From Skeletonema tropicum (taxonomy: Eukaryota; Bacillariophyta; Thalassiosirophyceae; Thalassiosirales; Thalassiosiraceae), in contig CM074146.1 in the NCBI GenBank assembly GCA_037178625.1, positions 1,612,001 through 1,676,000 of the forward strand: a DNA stretch of 64,000 nucleotides. The letters are read 5' to 3'. The translations under genes were made by a program, and so were the position numbers. Shown here one piece after another: positions 1 to 13,536 of this stretch (its first letter is position 1; every line of letters begins with the position of its first letter). The notes under the pieces are model-generated. The model had not been told where the DNA came from, did no database searches, and saw nothing but the letters and a program-made list of their open reading frames with translations.

Positions 1-1582
1 CAATGACACTACATAACGGTCATATCTTGTCTCCTACGCGGCCAATCAAGACAATAAGTAGTGATTTGGAAAGCCCTCATTGAGCTCTATCGATTAGGTC
101 TATAATGGGCCTCATTGGAGGTCTTTTCACAGATCGAATCCGTCAAAAACAGGGCAAGAAAGTCGCCGACAGCTCGAAATCCACCGCCAGAGCCAGAATT
201 TCAATGCAGAGGTCCGAATTTGACCAAAATACGATGTGACAACCAATCGAAAGCTCTCTTCAAGCTCTATCGTTATATATCATCATTACCACTGCGATCT
301 CCAAAATCCAAACAGTATAATCACTGCTCGGCCGAGGGCCTCGCGAAAAATTGACTCTTACTGCAGCGATGTCATGATGGGTTGGTACACGTTGAGATCC
401 AAAAACGCGACCACGTAGATCATTAATAATCACAGCTCAGGGAGGGGTCGCACTCGCCTAAGAACTAAGAACGCTTCGCTGAAGAACGATTACTTAATGG
501 GGCGCCGTCAATGAACTTAGTTACGGGTGGGCTCTACAAAGACACTCGACATGACAGTCGGTACATGTACCGTACCGTCCTACCGTCCATCCATCTTACT
601 CACTATCCGTCATTCGTCCATACAATGACACGGTTGGCTCCTGGCTCCCCTCCCTTCGGTCGGCTCGCTTCTATTCCAATAATATAACAATCAAACCACA
701 CTACTCCCAACATAACAATCAACCAATCCAACACCAGTGTCAGCAGCAGTAGCAGCAGTCAACCTCCTCATCATTGCTGCTGCTGGTGTTGGATACGAAT
801 GGCAGCAGCAGTAGCAACCAAATGATCAGTATAATGACAATCCAAACAACAACAATATCATCTCATCCTCCCACCACCGCAACTACCAAATCCATTCTCA
901 TCCACCACCCACCACCACCGATTCTTCCACCATCAGCGGTGGTGGATGAGGATTGAGATTGGATGCACCACACAACACACCAATACAAAGTGAGCCGCAA
1001 GGCGAATTGGGGAGGAGAGTGGATTTGATGTGTTGTTGGTAATAATGTTGATAATGATGGTATCGGTATCGAAGCTGGTGAAAGTCTTTTTTGTCCATTT
1101 TGTTGAAATGCCGAAATTTCAAAGCGACTTTGGCGCTGACATTCAGGTTCTAGGGCTAGAGTCGCTTTAGTTGAGTACATTGACAAGGGATCGGTATATG
1201 GCTTTGAAACTACAACCAATCGATAGGGCGCAACGAGAGGATTCCAAATCACCACTCATTGCTTTCATACGACTTTTGTAAAGGAAGATATCAAGGAAAA
1301 GGCGGATTCTATGAATGATGTGCTTCGATGGATGATATGATTCGCTATTCACTGTTGTTCAACATGGAAACAGACTACAGCTACAGATGAAGATGTAGCG
1401 CTCTAGAGAGAGAATGAAGGTAGCATAATAATAATTTAAAAATGATACAAGACGTATCAATTAAATATCGTGTATGTCAACAAAGGCACTGTCATAACAA
1501 TCACACGCACAAACTAAAATCCATCAAAACCTCACGCTCGCTCACGCACGGCACACAACTAACATCATACATCATTGCAACC

Positions 1583-1864
1583 ATGATGTCAAACCGACGC
1601 TACCAAACAATACTATTACTTCTCCTCCTTCTTCATGCCATTACAGTCCATTCCTTCAGTAACGATGCAGCTGCAATAATAACTGGCGCGATGACGATGA
1701 ATTCAAAATTATTAGCATGGCAAGCAGCAGTAGTAGTTCGCCGCTCACTACTTTACCGTTCGACACATCATCATCGTCGTCATCATGGGAGAGGAGTGTC
1801 GATGATGACGTTATTGGAGATCGATGATCGATCAGCGGTATGTTATTTGAGACGGACATCTTGA
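1583..1864 (+). pseudogene. Truncated PPTase 5' copy, unit 1
   Basis: This is a 93-codon open frame starting at the same Met-Met as the full PPTase at 11268. It keeps the signal-peptide-like start (a Leu7 run, then TVHSFSND) and the basic/His-rich stretch. After the HHGRGVS segment it runs into junction sequence and stops. It lacks all PPTase motifs and cannot be a transferase. If transcribed it would make a short, probably secretory-pathway-targeted peptide. Whether it is expressed is unknown. Confidence 0.8.
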
Positions 1865-3519
1865 TTTGCGAATCCGGCATTCACTTTTGATTTTTTGACC
1901 ATCATGCAAGCACATGCATCTTGCAGCTCACAATGACACTACATAACGGTCATATCTTGTCTCCTACGCGGCCAATCAAGACAATAAGTAGTGATTTGGA
2001 AAGCCCTCATTGAGCTCTATCGATTAGGTCTATAATGGGCCTCATTGGAGGTCTTTTCACAGATCGAATCCGTCAAAAACAGGGCAAGAAAGTCGCCGAC
2101 AGCTCGAAATCCACCGCCAGAGCCAGAATTTCAATGCAGAGGTCCGAATTTGACCAAAATACGATGTGACAACCAATCGAAAGCTCTCTTCAAGCTCTAT
2201 CGTTATATATCATCATTACCACTGCGATCTCCAAAATCCAAACAGTATAATCACTGCTCGGCCGAGGGCCTCGCGAAAAATTGACTCTTACTGCAGCGAT
2301 GTCATGATGGGTTGGTACACGTTGAGATCCAAAAACGCGACCACGTAGATCATTAATAATCACAGCTCAGGGAGGGGTCGCACTCGCCTAAGAACTAAGA
2401 ACGCTTCGCTGAAGAACGATTACTTAATGGGGCGCCGTCAATGAACTTAGTTACGGGTGGGCTCTACAAAGACACTCGACATGACAGTCGGTACATGTAC
2501 CGTACCGTCCTACCGTCCATCCATCTTACTCACTATCCGTCATTCGTCCATACAATGACACGGTTGGCTCCTGGCTCCCCTCCCTTCGGTCGGCTCGCTT
2601 CTATTCCAATAATATAACAATCAAACCACACTACTCCCAACATAACAATCAACCAATCCAACACCAGTGTCAGCAGCAGTAGCAGCAGTCAACCTCCTCA
2701 TCATTGCTGCTGCTGGTGTTGGATACGAATGGCAGCAGCAGTAGCAACCAAATGATCAGTATAATGACAATCCAAACAACAACAATATCATCTCATCCTC
2801 CCACCACCGCAACTACCAAATCCATTCTCATCCACCACCCACCACCACCGATTCTTCCACCATCAGCGGTGGTGGATGAGGATTGAGATTGGATGCACCA
2901 CACAACACACCAATACAAAGTGAGCCGCAAGGCGAATTGGGGAGGAGAGTGGATTTGATGTGTTGTTGGTAATAATGTTGATAATGATGGTATCGGTATC
3001 GAAGCTGGTGAAAGTCTTTTTTTGTCCATTTTGTTGAAATGCCGAAATTTCAAAGCGACTTTGGCGCTGACATTCAGGTTCTAGGGCTAGAGTCGCTTTA
3101 GTTGAGTACATTGACAAGGGATCGGTATATGGCTTTGAAACTACAACCAATCGATAGGGCGCAACGAGAGGATTCCAAATCACCACTCATTGCTTTCATA
3201 CGACTTTTGTAAAGGAAGATATCAAGGAAAAGGCGGATTCTATGAATGATGTGCTTCGATTTCGATGGATGATATGATTCGCTATTCACTGTTGTTCAAC
3301 ATGGAAACAGACTACAGCTACAGATGAAGATGTAGCGCTCTAGAGAGAGAATGAAGGTAGCATAATAATAATTTAAAAATGATACAAGACGTATCAATTA
3401 AATATCGTGTATGTCAACAAAGGCACTGTCATAACAATCACACGCACAAACTAAAATCCATCAAAACCTCACGCTCGCTCACGCACGGCACACAACTAAC
3501 ATCATACATCATTGCAACC

Positions 3520-3801
3520 ATGATGTCAAACCGACGCTACCAAACAATACTATTACTTCTCCTCCTTCTTCATGCCATTACAGTCCATTCCTTCAGTAAC
3601 GATGCAGCTGCAATAATAACTGGCGCGATGACGATGAATTCAAAATTATTAGCATGGCAAGCAGCAGTAGTAGTTCGCCGCTCACTACTTTACCGTTCGA
3701 CACATCATCATCGTCGTCATCATGGGAGAGGAGTGTCGATGATGACGTTATTGGAGATCGATGATCGATCAGCGGTATGTTATTTGAGACGGACATCTTG
3801 A
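3520..3801 (+). pseudogene. Truncated PPTase 5' copy, unit 2
   Basis: This is the same 93-codon truncated frame as in unit 1, with an identical protein reading. The upstream region is identical except for the 7-bp length differences that set unit 1 apart. No transferase motif is present. Confidence 0.8.
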
Positions 3802-5456
3802 TTTGCGAATCCGGCATTCACTTTTGATTTTTTGACCATCATGCAAGCACATGCATCTTGCAGCTCACAATGACACTACATAACGGTCATATCTTGTCTC
3901 CTACGCGGCCAATCAAGACAATAAGTAGTGATTTGGAAAGCCCTCATTGAGCTCTATCGATTAGGTCTATAATGGGCCTCATTGGAGGTCTTTTCACAGA
4001 TCGAATCCGTCAAAAACAGGGCAAGAAAGTCGCCGACAGCTCGAAATCCACCGCCAGAGCCAGAATTTCAATGCAGAGGTCCGAATTTGACCAAAATACG
4101 ATGTGACAACCAATCGAAAGCTCTCTTCAAGCTCTATCGTTATATATCATCATTACCACTGCGATCTCCAAAATCCAAACAGTATAATCACTGCTCGGCC
4201 GAGGGCCTCGCGAAAAATTGACTCTTACTGCAGCGATGTCATGATGGGTTGGTACACGTTGAGATCCAAAAACGCGACCACGTAGATCATTAATAATCAC
4301 AGCTCAGGGAGGGGTCGCACTCGCCTAAGAACTAAGAACGCTTCGCTGAAGAACGATTACTTAATGGGGCGCCGTCAATGAACTTAGTTACGGGTGGGCT
4401 CTACAAAGACACTCGACATGACAGTCGGTACATGTACCGTACCGTCCTACCGTCCATCCATCTTACTCACTATCCGTCATTCGTCCATACAATGACACGG
4501 TTGGCTCCTGGCTCCCCTCCCTTCGGTCGGCTCGCTTCTATTCCAATAATATAACAATCAAACCACACTACTCCCAACATAACAATCAACCAATCCAACA
4601 CCAGTGTCAGCAGCAGTAGCAGCAGTCAACCTCCTCATCATTGCTGCTGCTGGTGTTGGATACGAATGGCAGCAGCAGTAGCAACCAAATGATCAGTATA
4701 ATGACAATCCAAACAACAACAATATCATCTCATCCTCCCACCACCGCAACTACCAAATCCATTCTCATCCACCACCCACCACCACCGATTCTTCCACCAT
4801 CAGCGGTGGTGGATGAGGATTGAGATTGGATGCACCACACAACACACCAATACAAAGTGAGCCGCAAGGCGAATTGGGGAGGAGAGTGGATTTGATGTGT
4901 TGTTGGTAATAATGTTGATAATGATGGTATCGGTATCGAAGCTGGTGAAAGTCTTTTTTTGTCCATTTTGTTGAAATGCCGAAATTTCAAAGCGACTTTG
5001 GCGCTGACATTCAGGTTCTAGGGCTAGAGTCGCTTTAGTTGAGTACATTGACAAGGGATCGGTATATGGCTTTGAAACTACAACCAATCGATAGGGCGCA
5101 ACGAGAGGATTCCAAATCACCACTCATTGCTTTCATACGACTTTTGTAAAGGAAGATATCAAGGAAAAGGCGGATTCTATGAATGATGTGCTTCGATTTC
5201 GATGGATGATATGATTCGCTATTCACTGTTGTTCAACATGGAAACAGACTACAGCTACAGATGAAGATGTAGCGCTCTAGAGAGAGAATGAAGGTAGCAT
5301 AATAATAATTTAAAAATGATACAAGACGTATCAATTAAATATCGTGTATGTCAACAAAGGCACTGTCATAACAATCACACGCACAAACTAAAATCCATCA
5401 AAACCTCACGCTCGCTCACGCACGGCACACAACTAACATCATACATCATTGCAACC

Positions 5457-5738
5457 ATGATGTCAAACCGACGCTACCAAACAATACTATTACTTCTCCT
5501 CCTTCTTCATGCCATTACAGTCCATTCCTTCAGTAACGATGCAGCTGCAATAATAACTGGCGCGATGACGATGAATTCAAAATTATTAGCATGGCAAGCA
5601 GCAGTAGTAGTTCGCCGCTCACTACTTTACCGTTCGACACATCATCATCGTCGTCATCATGGGAGAGGAGTGTCGATGATGACGTTATTGGAGATCGATG
5701 ATCGATCAGCGGTATGTTATTTGAGACGGACATCTTGA
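5457..5738 (+). pseudogene. Truncated PPTase 5' copy, unit 3
   Basis: This is the 93-codon frame identical to the other array copies: targeting peptide plus His/Arg-rich stretch, ended by junction sequence. No PPTase catalytic motif is present. Confidence 0.8.
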
Positions 5739-7393
5739 TTTGCGAATCCGGCATTCACTTTTGATTTTTTGACCATCATGCAAGCACATGCATCTTGCAG
5801 CTCACAATGACACTACATAACGGTCATATCTTGTCTCCTACGCGGCCAATCAAGACAATAAGTAGTGATTTGGAAAGCCCTCATTGAGCTCTATCGATTA
5901 GGTCTATAATGGGCCTCATTGGAGGTCTTTTCACAGATCGAATCCGTCAAAAACAGGGCAAGAAAGTCGCCGACAGCTCGAAATCCACCGCCAGAGCCAG
6001 AATTTCAATGCAGAGGTCCGAATTTGACCAAAATACGATGTGACAACCAATCGAAAGCTCTCTTCAAGCTCTATCGTTATATATCATCATTACCACTGCG
6101 ATCTCCAAAATCCAAACAGTATAATCACTGCTCGGCCGAGGGCCTCGCGAAAAATTGACTCTTACTGCAGCGATGTCATGATGGGTTGGTACACGTTGAG
6201 ATCCAAAAACGCGACCACGTAGATCATTAATAATCACAGCTCAGGGAGGGGTCGCACTCGCCTAAGAACTAAGAACGCTTCGCTGAAGAACGATTACTTA
6301 ATGGGGCGCCGTCAATGAACTTAGTTACGGGTGGGCTCTACAAAGACACTCGACATGACAGTCGGTACATGTACCGTACCGTCCTACCGTCCATCCATCT
6401 TACTCACTATCCGTCATTCGTCCATACAATGACACGGTTGGCTCCTGGCTCCCCTCCCTTCGGTCGGCTCGCTTCTATTCCAATAATATAACAATCAAAC
6501 CACACTACTCCCAACATAACAATCAACCAATCCAACACCAGTGTCAGCAGCAGTAGCAGCAGTCAACCTCCTCATCATTGCTGCTGCTGGTGTTGGATAC
6601 GAATGGCAGCAGCAGTAGCAACCAAATGATCAGTATAATGACAATCCAAACAACAACAATATCATCTCATCCTCCCACCACCGCAACTACCAAATCCATT
6701 CTCATCCACCACCCACCACCACCGATTCTTCCACCATCAGCGGTGGTGGATGAGGATTGAGATTGGATGCACCACACAACACACCAATACAAAGTGAGCC
6801 GCAAGGCGAATTGGGGAGGAGAGTGGATTTGATGTGTTGTTGGTAATAATGTTGATAATGATGGTATCGGTATCGAAGCTGGTGAAAGTCTTTTTTTGTC
6901 CATTTTGTTGAAATGCCGAAATTTCAAAGCGACTTTGGCGCTGACATTCAGGTTCTAGGGCTAGAGTCGCTTTAGTTGAGTACATTGACAAGGGATCGGT
7001 ATATGGCTTTGAAACTACAACCAATCGATAGGGCGCAACGAGAGGATTCCAAATCACCACTCATTGCTTTCATACGACTTTTGTAAAGGAAGATATCAAG
7101 GAAAAGGCGGATTCTATGAATGATGTGCTTCGATTTCGATGGATGATATGATTCGCTATTCACTGTTGTTCAACATGGAAACAGACTACAGCTACAGATG
7201 AAGATGTAGCGCTCTAGAGAGAGAATGAAGGTAGCATAATAATAATTTAAAAATGATACAAGACGTATCAATTAAATATCGTGTATGTCAACAAAGGCAC
7301 TGTCATAACAATCACACGCACAAACTAAAATCCATCAAAACCTCACGCTCGCTCACGCACGGCACACAACTAACATCATACATCATTGCAACC

Positions 7394-7675
7394 ATGATGT
7401 CAAACCGACGCTACCAAACAATACTATTACTTCTCCTCCTTCTTCATGCCATTACAGTCCATTCCTTCAGTAACGATGCAGCTGCAATAATAACTGGCGC
7501 GATGACGATGAATTCAAAATTATTAGCATGGCAAGCAGCAGTAGTAGTTCGCCGCTCACTACTTTACCGTTCGACACATCATCATCGTCGTCATCATGGG
7601 AGAGGAGTGTCGATGATGACGTTATTGGAGATCGATGATCGATCAGCGGTATGTTATTTGAGACGGACATCTTGA
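7394..7675 (+). pseudogene. Truncated PPTase 5' copy, unit 4
   Basis: This is the 93-codon frame identical to the other array copies. Start context and upstream sequence match those of the intact gene, so any promoter of the intact gene is also present here. Confidence 0.8.
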
Positions 7676-9330
7676 TTTGCGAATCCGGCATTCACTTTTG
7701 ATTTTTTGACCATCATGCAAGCACATGCATCTTGCAGCTCACAATGACACTACATAACGGTCATATCTTGTCTCCTACGCGGCCAATCAAGACAATAAGT
7801 AGTGATTTGGAAAGCCCTCATTGAGCTCTATCGATTAGGTCTATAATGGGCCTCATTGGAGGTCTTTTCACAGATCGAATCCGTCAAAAACAGGGCAAGA
7901 AAGTCGCCGACAGCTCGAAATCCACCGCCAGAGCCAGAATTTCAATGCAGAGGTCCGAATTTGACCAAAATACGATGTGACAACCAATCGAAAGCTCTCT
8001 TCAAGCTCTATCGTTATATATCATCATTACCACTGCGATCTCCAAAATCCAAACAGTATAATCACTGCTCGGCCGAGGGCCTCGCGAAAAATTGACTCTT
8101 ACTGCAGCGATGTCATGATGGGTTGGTACACGTTGAGATCCAAAAACGCGACCACGTAGATCATTAATAATCACAGCTCAGGGAGGGGTCGCACTCGCCT
8201 AAGAACTAAGAACGCTTCGCTGAAGAACGATTACTTAATGGGGCGCCGTCAATGAACTTAGTTACGGGTGGGCTCTACAAAGACACTCGACATGACAGTC
8301 GGTACATGTACCGTACCGTCCTACCGTCCATCCATCTTACTCACTATCCGTCATTCGTCCATACAATGACACGGTTGGCTCCTGGCTCCCCTCCCTTCGG
8401 TCGGCTCGCTTCTATTCCAATAATATAACAATCAAACCACACTACTCCCAACATAACAATCAACCAATCCAACACCAGTGTCAGCAGCAGTAGCAGCAGT
8501 CAACCTCCTCATCATTGCTGCTGCTGGTGTTGGATACGAATGGCAGCAGCAGTAGCAACCAAATGATCAGTATAATGACAATCCAAACAACAACAATATC
8601 ATCTCATCCTCCCACCACCGCAACTACCAAATCCATTCTCATCCACCACCCACCACCACCGATTCTTCCACCATCAGCGGTGGTGGATGAGGATTGAGAT
8701 TGGATGCACCACACAACACACCAATACAAAGTGAGCCGCAAGGCGAATTGGGGAGGAGAGTGGATTTGATGTGTTGTTGGTAATAATGTTGATAATGATG
8801 GTATCGGTATCGAAGCTGGTGAAAGTCTTTTTTTGTCCATTTTGTTGAAATGCCGAAATTTCAAAGCGACTTTGGCGCTGACATTCAGGTTCTAGGGCTA
8901 GAGTCGCTTTAGTTGAGTACATTGACAAGGGATCGGTATATGGCTTTGAAACTACAACCAATCGATAGGGCGCAACGAGAGGATTCCAAATCACCACTCA
9001 TTGCTTTCATACGACTTTTGTAAAGGAAGATATCAAGGAAAAGGCGGATTCTATGAATGATGTGCTTCGATTTCGATGGATGATATGATTCGCTATTCAC
9101 TGTTGTTCAACATGGAAACAGACTACAGCTACAGATGAAGATGTAGCGCTCTAGAGAGAGAATGAAGGTAGCATAATAATAATTTAAAAATGATACAAGA
9201 CGTATCAATTAAATATCGTGTATGTCAACAAAGGCACTGTCATAACAATCACACGCACAAACTAAAATCCATCAAAACCTCACGCTCGCTCACGCACGGC
9301 ACACAACTAACATCATACATCATTGCAACC

Positions 9331-9612
9331 ATGATGTCAAACCGACGCTACCAAACAATACTATTACTTCTCCTCCTTCTTCATGCCATTACAGTCCATT
9401 CCTTCAGTAACGATGCAGCTGCAATAATAACTGGCGCGATGACGATGAATTCAAAATTATTAGCATGGCAAGCAGCAGTAGTAGTTCGCCGCTCACTACT
9501 TTACCGTTCGACACATCATCATCGTCGTCATCATGGGAGAGGAGTGTCGATGATGACGTTATTGGAGATCGATGATCGATCAGCGGTATGTTATTTGAGA
9601 CGGACATCTTGA
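9331..9612 (+). pseudogene. Truncated PPTase 5' copy, unit 5
   Basis: This is the last truncated copy before the intact gene. It has a shorter His run than the intact gene, where two extra His codons and one extra Gly codon are present at 11450-11490. Confidence 0.8.
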
Positions 9613-11267
9613 TTTGCGAATCCGGCATTCACTTTTGATTTTTTGACCATCATGCAAGCACATGCATCTTGCAGCTCACAATGACACTACATAACGGTCA
9701 TATCTTGTCTCCTACGCGGCCAATCAAGACAATAAGTAGTGATTTGGAAAGCCCTCATTGAGCTCTATCGATTAGGTCTATAATGGGCCTCATTGGAGGT
9801 CTTTTCACAGATCGAATCCGTCAAAAACAGGGCAAGAAAGTCGCCGACAGCTCGAAATCCACCGCCAGAGCCAGAATTTCAATGCAGAGGTCCGAATTTG
9901 ACCAAAATACGATGTGACAACCAATCGAAAGCTCTCTTCAAGCTCTATCGTTATATATCATCATTACCACTGCGATCTCCAAAATCCAAACAGTATAATC
10001 ACTGCTCGGCCGAGGGCCTCGCGAAAAATTGACTCTTACTGCAGCGATGTCATGATGGGTTGGTACACGTTGAGATCCAAAAACGCGACCACGTAGATCA
10101 TTAATAATCACAGCTCAGGGAGGGGTCGCACTCGCCTAAGAACTAAGAACGCTTCGCTGAAGAACGATTACTTAATGGGGCGCCGTCAATGAACTTAGTT
10201 ACGGGTGGGCTCTACAAAGACACTCGACATGACAGTCGGTACATGTACCGTACCGTCCTACCGTCCATCCATCTTACTCACTATCCGTCATTCGTCCATA
10301 CAATGACACGGTTGGCTCCTGGCTCCCCTCCCTTCGGTCGGCTCGCTTCTATTCCAATAATATAACAATCAAACCACACTACTCCCAACATAACAATCAA
10401 CCAATCCAACACCAGTGTCAGCAGCAGTAGCAGCAGTCAACCTCCTCATCATTGCTGCTGCTGGTGTTGGATACGAATGGCAGCAGCAGTAGCAACCAAA
10501 TGATCAGTATAATGACAATCCAAACAACAACAATATCATCTCATCCTCCCACCACCGCAACTACCAAATCCATTCTCATCCACCACCCACCACCACCGAT
10601 TCTTCCACCATCAGCGGTGGTGGATGAGGATTGAGATTGGATGCACCACACAACACACCAATACAAAGTGAGCCGCAAGGCGAATTGGGGAGGAGAGTGG
10701 ATTTGATGTGTTGTTGGTAATAATGTTGATAATGATGGTATCGGTATCGAAGCTGGTGAAAGTCTTTTTTTGTCCATTTTGTTGAAATGCCGAAATTTCA
10801 AAGCGACTTTGGCGCTGACATTCAGGTTCTAGGGCTAGAGTCGCTTTAGTTGAGTACATTGACAAGGGATCGGTATATGGCTTTGAAACTACAACCAATC
10901 GATAGGGCGCAACGAGAGGATTCCAAATCACCACTCATTGCTTTCATACGACTTTTGTAAAGGAAGATATCAAGGAAAAGGCGGATTCTATGAATGATGT
11001 GCTTCGATTTCGATGGATGATATGATTCGCTATTCACTGTTGTTCAACATGGAAACAGACTACAGCTACAGATGAAGATGTAGCGCTCTAGAGAGAGAAT
11101 GAAGGTAGCATAATAATAATTTAAAAATGATACAAGACGTATCAATTAAATATCGTGTATGTCAACAAAGGCACTGTCATAACAATCACACGCACAAACT
11201 AAAATCCATCAAAACCTCACGCTCGCTCACGCACGGCACACAACTAACATCATACATCATTGCAACC

Positions 11268-12887
11268 ATGATGTCAAACCGACGCTACCAAACAATACTA
11301 TTACTTCTCCTCCTTCTTCATGCCATTACAGTCCATTCCTTCAGTAACGATGCAGCTGCAATAATAACTGGCGCGATGACGATGAATTCAAAATTATTAG
11401 CATGGCAAGCAGCAGTAGTAGTTCGCCGCTCACTACTTTACCGTTCGACACATCATCATCATCATCGTCGTCATCATGGGAGAGGAGGAGTGTCGTTATA
11501 TTGTGGACAAGGACGACAACATCAACATCATCCAACGCAACGACCGTTTTCAATAATAAACAAAGAAGAAAAAGAAGAAGATGGCACAGCAGAAGCAGAA
11601 GCAGCAGCAGCAGCAACACATTGGTTTACATATGCCTTACCGGAAGGATATTGTGTTGGTGTTGTCCTCTCTGCTGATATCGAAATAGCATCCAACAACA
11701 TTAGGAACGCAGCGTCAGCGTCCAATAACGACAATCACACTATTCCACCACCATCATCCGTACTATCAATCAAAGAAATACTCCATCCTCAAGAATATCA
11801 ATGGGGCATTACAAATCATCTATCTTCTCCCGTGTCACGAAGGTCGTATTATTTGGGAAGGGTGGCGCTACGTTTGGCGCTCAAGAGATTGTTGCTTCAT
11901 GTTGATGTGGAGGAGAATGTGACGGTTGGAATGGATGATGAGTCGGTAGTGTCAAATAATGAGTCTATGGTATCAAATACTGAACAGCCGGCTGCATCAA
12001 AAAACGAACCAATTGCATCAAATAATGAGTCAACAACAACAACAGCAACATCCAACGACGACAACTCAACAACACTACTCAAAAAACGACAACGTCTCTA
12101 CAACACAATAACATCCAATCCAATCCAAAAAGATTCCCACGGGAGACCAATCCTACCAGAAATGGTGGTCGGAAGTATTAGTCATAAGGGGGGTGAGTGT
12201 GCAGTTGGCTTGGCTAGGTTTCATCCTCTGTTTTATGAATCGGAGAGTGTTGCTGGTGGTGGAGTTGGTGGTGGTGTTGGTAGTGGTGGTGGGGTGAATG
12301 TTAGTGGGGTGGTGGATCAAGTGCAATGGAGAGAAGATTGTCCCATTTACTACGATGATGATGATGATGATTGCTCATTCAACAACAACAACAACAGTCG
12401 GGAAAGGATAGGGATAGGAGTCGACATAGAATACATTGACGGTGTTCGTGGTGAACGAATAAAACGAAGGATACTAACAGAGAAGGAACGGAGTGAATTG
12501 GGTGGGTTGGTGGACGAGTTGGGGATATCGATTGGTGAGGAGGTCATGTTGAGATTTAGGTGAGTCTTTGCTACTGCTACTGTCGTTTGTTTGTGTAAGT
12601 ATAGTCTTGTTGTCGTTGTATGCTCATAATGACTTGATATGATTCAATCCACCAGCCTGAAAGAAAGTGTCTACAAAGCAATGCATCCCATCCTCTGTGA
12701 ATATGTAGGATTTCAAGAAGCTGAAATCACACCACTACCCGATGGAACAGCCAAGGTTATATTGAACTTACAAAGTGGATCTCATGAACGGTTGGGGATT
12801 GTTGTGAGGAATGCATCGTGGAGGAGATTGGAGGGTGGAAAGTACTTTTTGACGACTGCTTTGGTTGGGGTGGATTCTACTACTTGA
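11268..12887 (+). CDS. 4'-phosphopantetheinyl transferase (Sfp/EntD-like), probably plastid-targeted
   Basis: This enzyme family transfers the phosphopantetheine arm of CoA to a serine of acyl or peptidyl carrier proteins. There are two exons: 11268-12559, an intron at 12560-12655 (GTGAGT...CCACCAG), and 12656-12887; the joined frame gives about 507 residues. Visible family motifs are SISHKGG (the SxSH motif), GIGVDIE (the Mg-binding GxDxE motif) and, created only by splicing, LRFSLKESVYKA (the F-x-KES-x-KA motif). I chose Met 11268 because a hydrophobic Leu run and TVHSF follow it, like a diatom signal peptide with Phe just after the cleavage site. The upstream in-frame Met at 11127 would bury that signal. 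Long Asn/Ser/Thr-rich and Gly/Asp-rich linkers lie between the motifs. A plastid site would fit activation of fatty-acid-synthase ACP (inference). Confidence 0.88.
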
Positions 12888-13536
12888 GTCTGTTATTGTT
12901 ATATATGAGTGTCTTGATCTTTTGTGTGTGAAGTGTGGAAGTGTATTGTATATGCAAGTGCAAGTTTTGGTGTTAAAATTGTCGAGTTTGATTAGAATGA
13001 AGTGTAAATGGTTACAACATTTCTGCAACAAAGATAGTGTACATGCATCCTAATTCATATGCTTTCACTCAAACACATTCCTGTGTAGAAGTACGTCTCC
13101 TTTTCTGAAAGTGTAAGAAGCATGCGCATGCGGAGTCTGCAGCTGCAGGAAAGAGGACATACGTGACTACGTGTGTTAGTCTCCAAGGATGCTAAGTACA
13201 TGTTTTGCTGCTTCGTATCATACTTGGCCCTCACATTACGCCATAGAATGAGAGAGACAATCATTGGTTCGAATAGTCAAATCAGAGCAAACCCAAAGGT
13301 TCCCGTGCCCAAACTCACGCACACACACAAGAGACTTTGGTGCCAGAGACGGACACGAATACCGTACCGGATGTGAATCATATATAGATAAAATCTAACA
13401 ATGCGTTACTGACAATCTTCATTTTGATACTGTCTGCTCATTGCTCATCGATTCAACAACCAACACAACACACAACACGCATCGTCATTGCATCTATTAT
13501 TATCCACCTCATCCCTGGAAAGATTATATTAATATC
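12888..13536. other. Intergenic, PPTase to LRR gene
   Basis: No supported gene is present; the short frames here have no recognisable features. The second half should contain the promoter and 5' UTR of the LRR gene. An in-frame upstream Met at 13441 exists but is not favoured. Confidence 0.5.

Larger units (their letters stand above)
1..11495. repeat. Tandem array of ~1,937-bp units carrying the PPTase promoter and 5' end
   Basis: Units begin at 1, 1931, 3868, 5805, 7742 and 9679. Four are 1,937 bp; the first visible unit is 1,930 bp because it lacks one T in a T-run near 1086 and a 6-bp step near 1328. The units otherwise look identical. The sixth stops matching at about 11495, where it continues into the complete PPTase gene. 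The array starts before the window, so its full copy number is unknown. Each unit holds about 1.58 kb of upstream sequence, the first ~75 codons of the PPTase and ~150 bp of unrelated junction sequence containing a stop. The near identity implies recent amplification or active homogenisation; an assembly effect cannot be excluded from sequence alone. Confidence 0.97.

Noticed and set aside
115..418. Plus-strand small frames at the start of each unit
   Set aside because: They coincide with the dispersed repeat family also seen in the dehydrogenase intron, where the frame is not kept.
863..1352. Minus-strand frames inside each array unit (60-130 codons) as a divergent gene
   Set aside because: Two overlapping frames of similar length, frame-sensitive to one T, no domain or signal, and repeat-rich (His/Pro) coding; not supportable.
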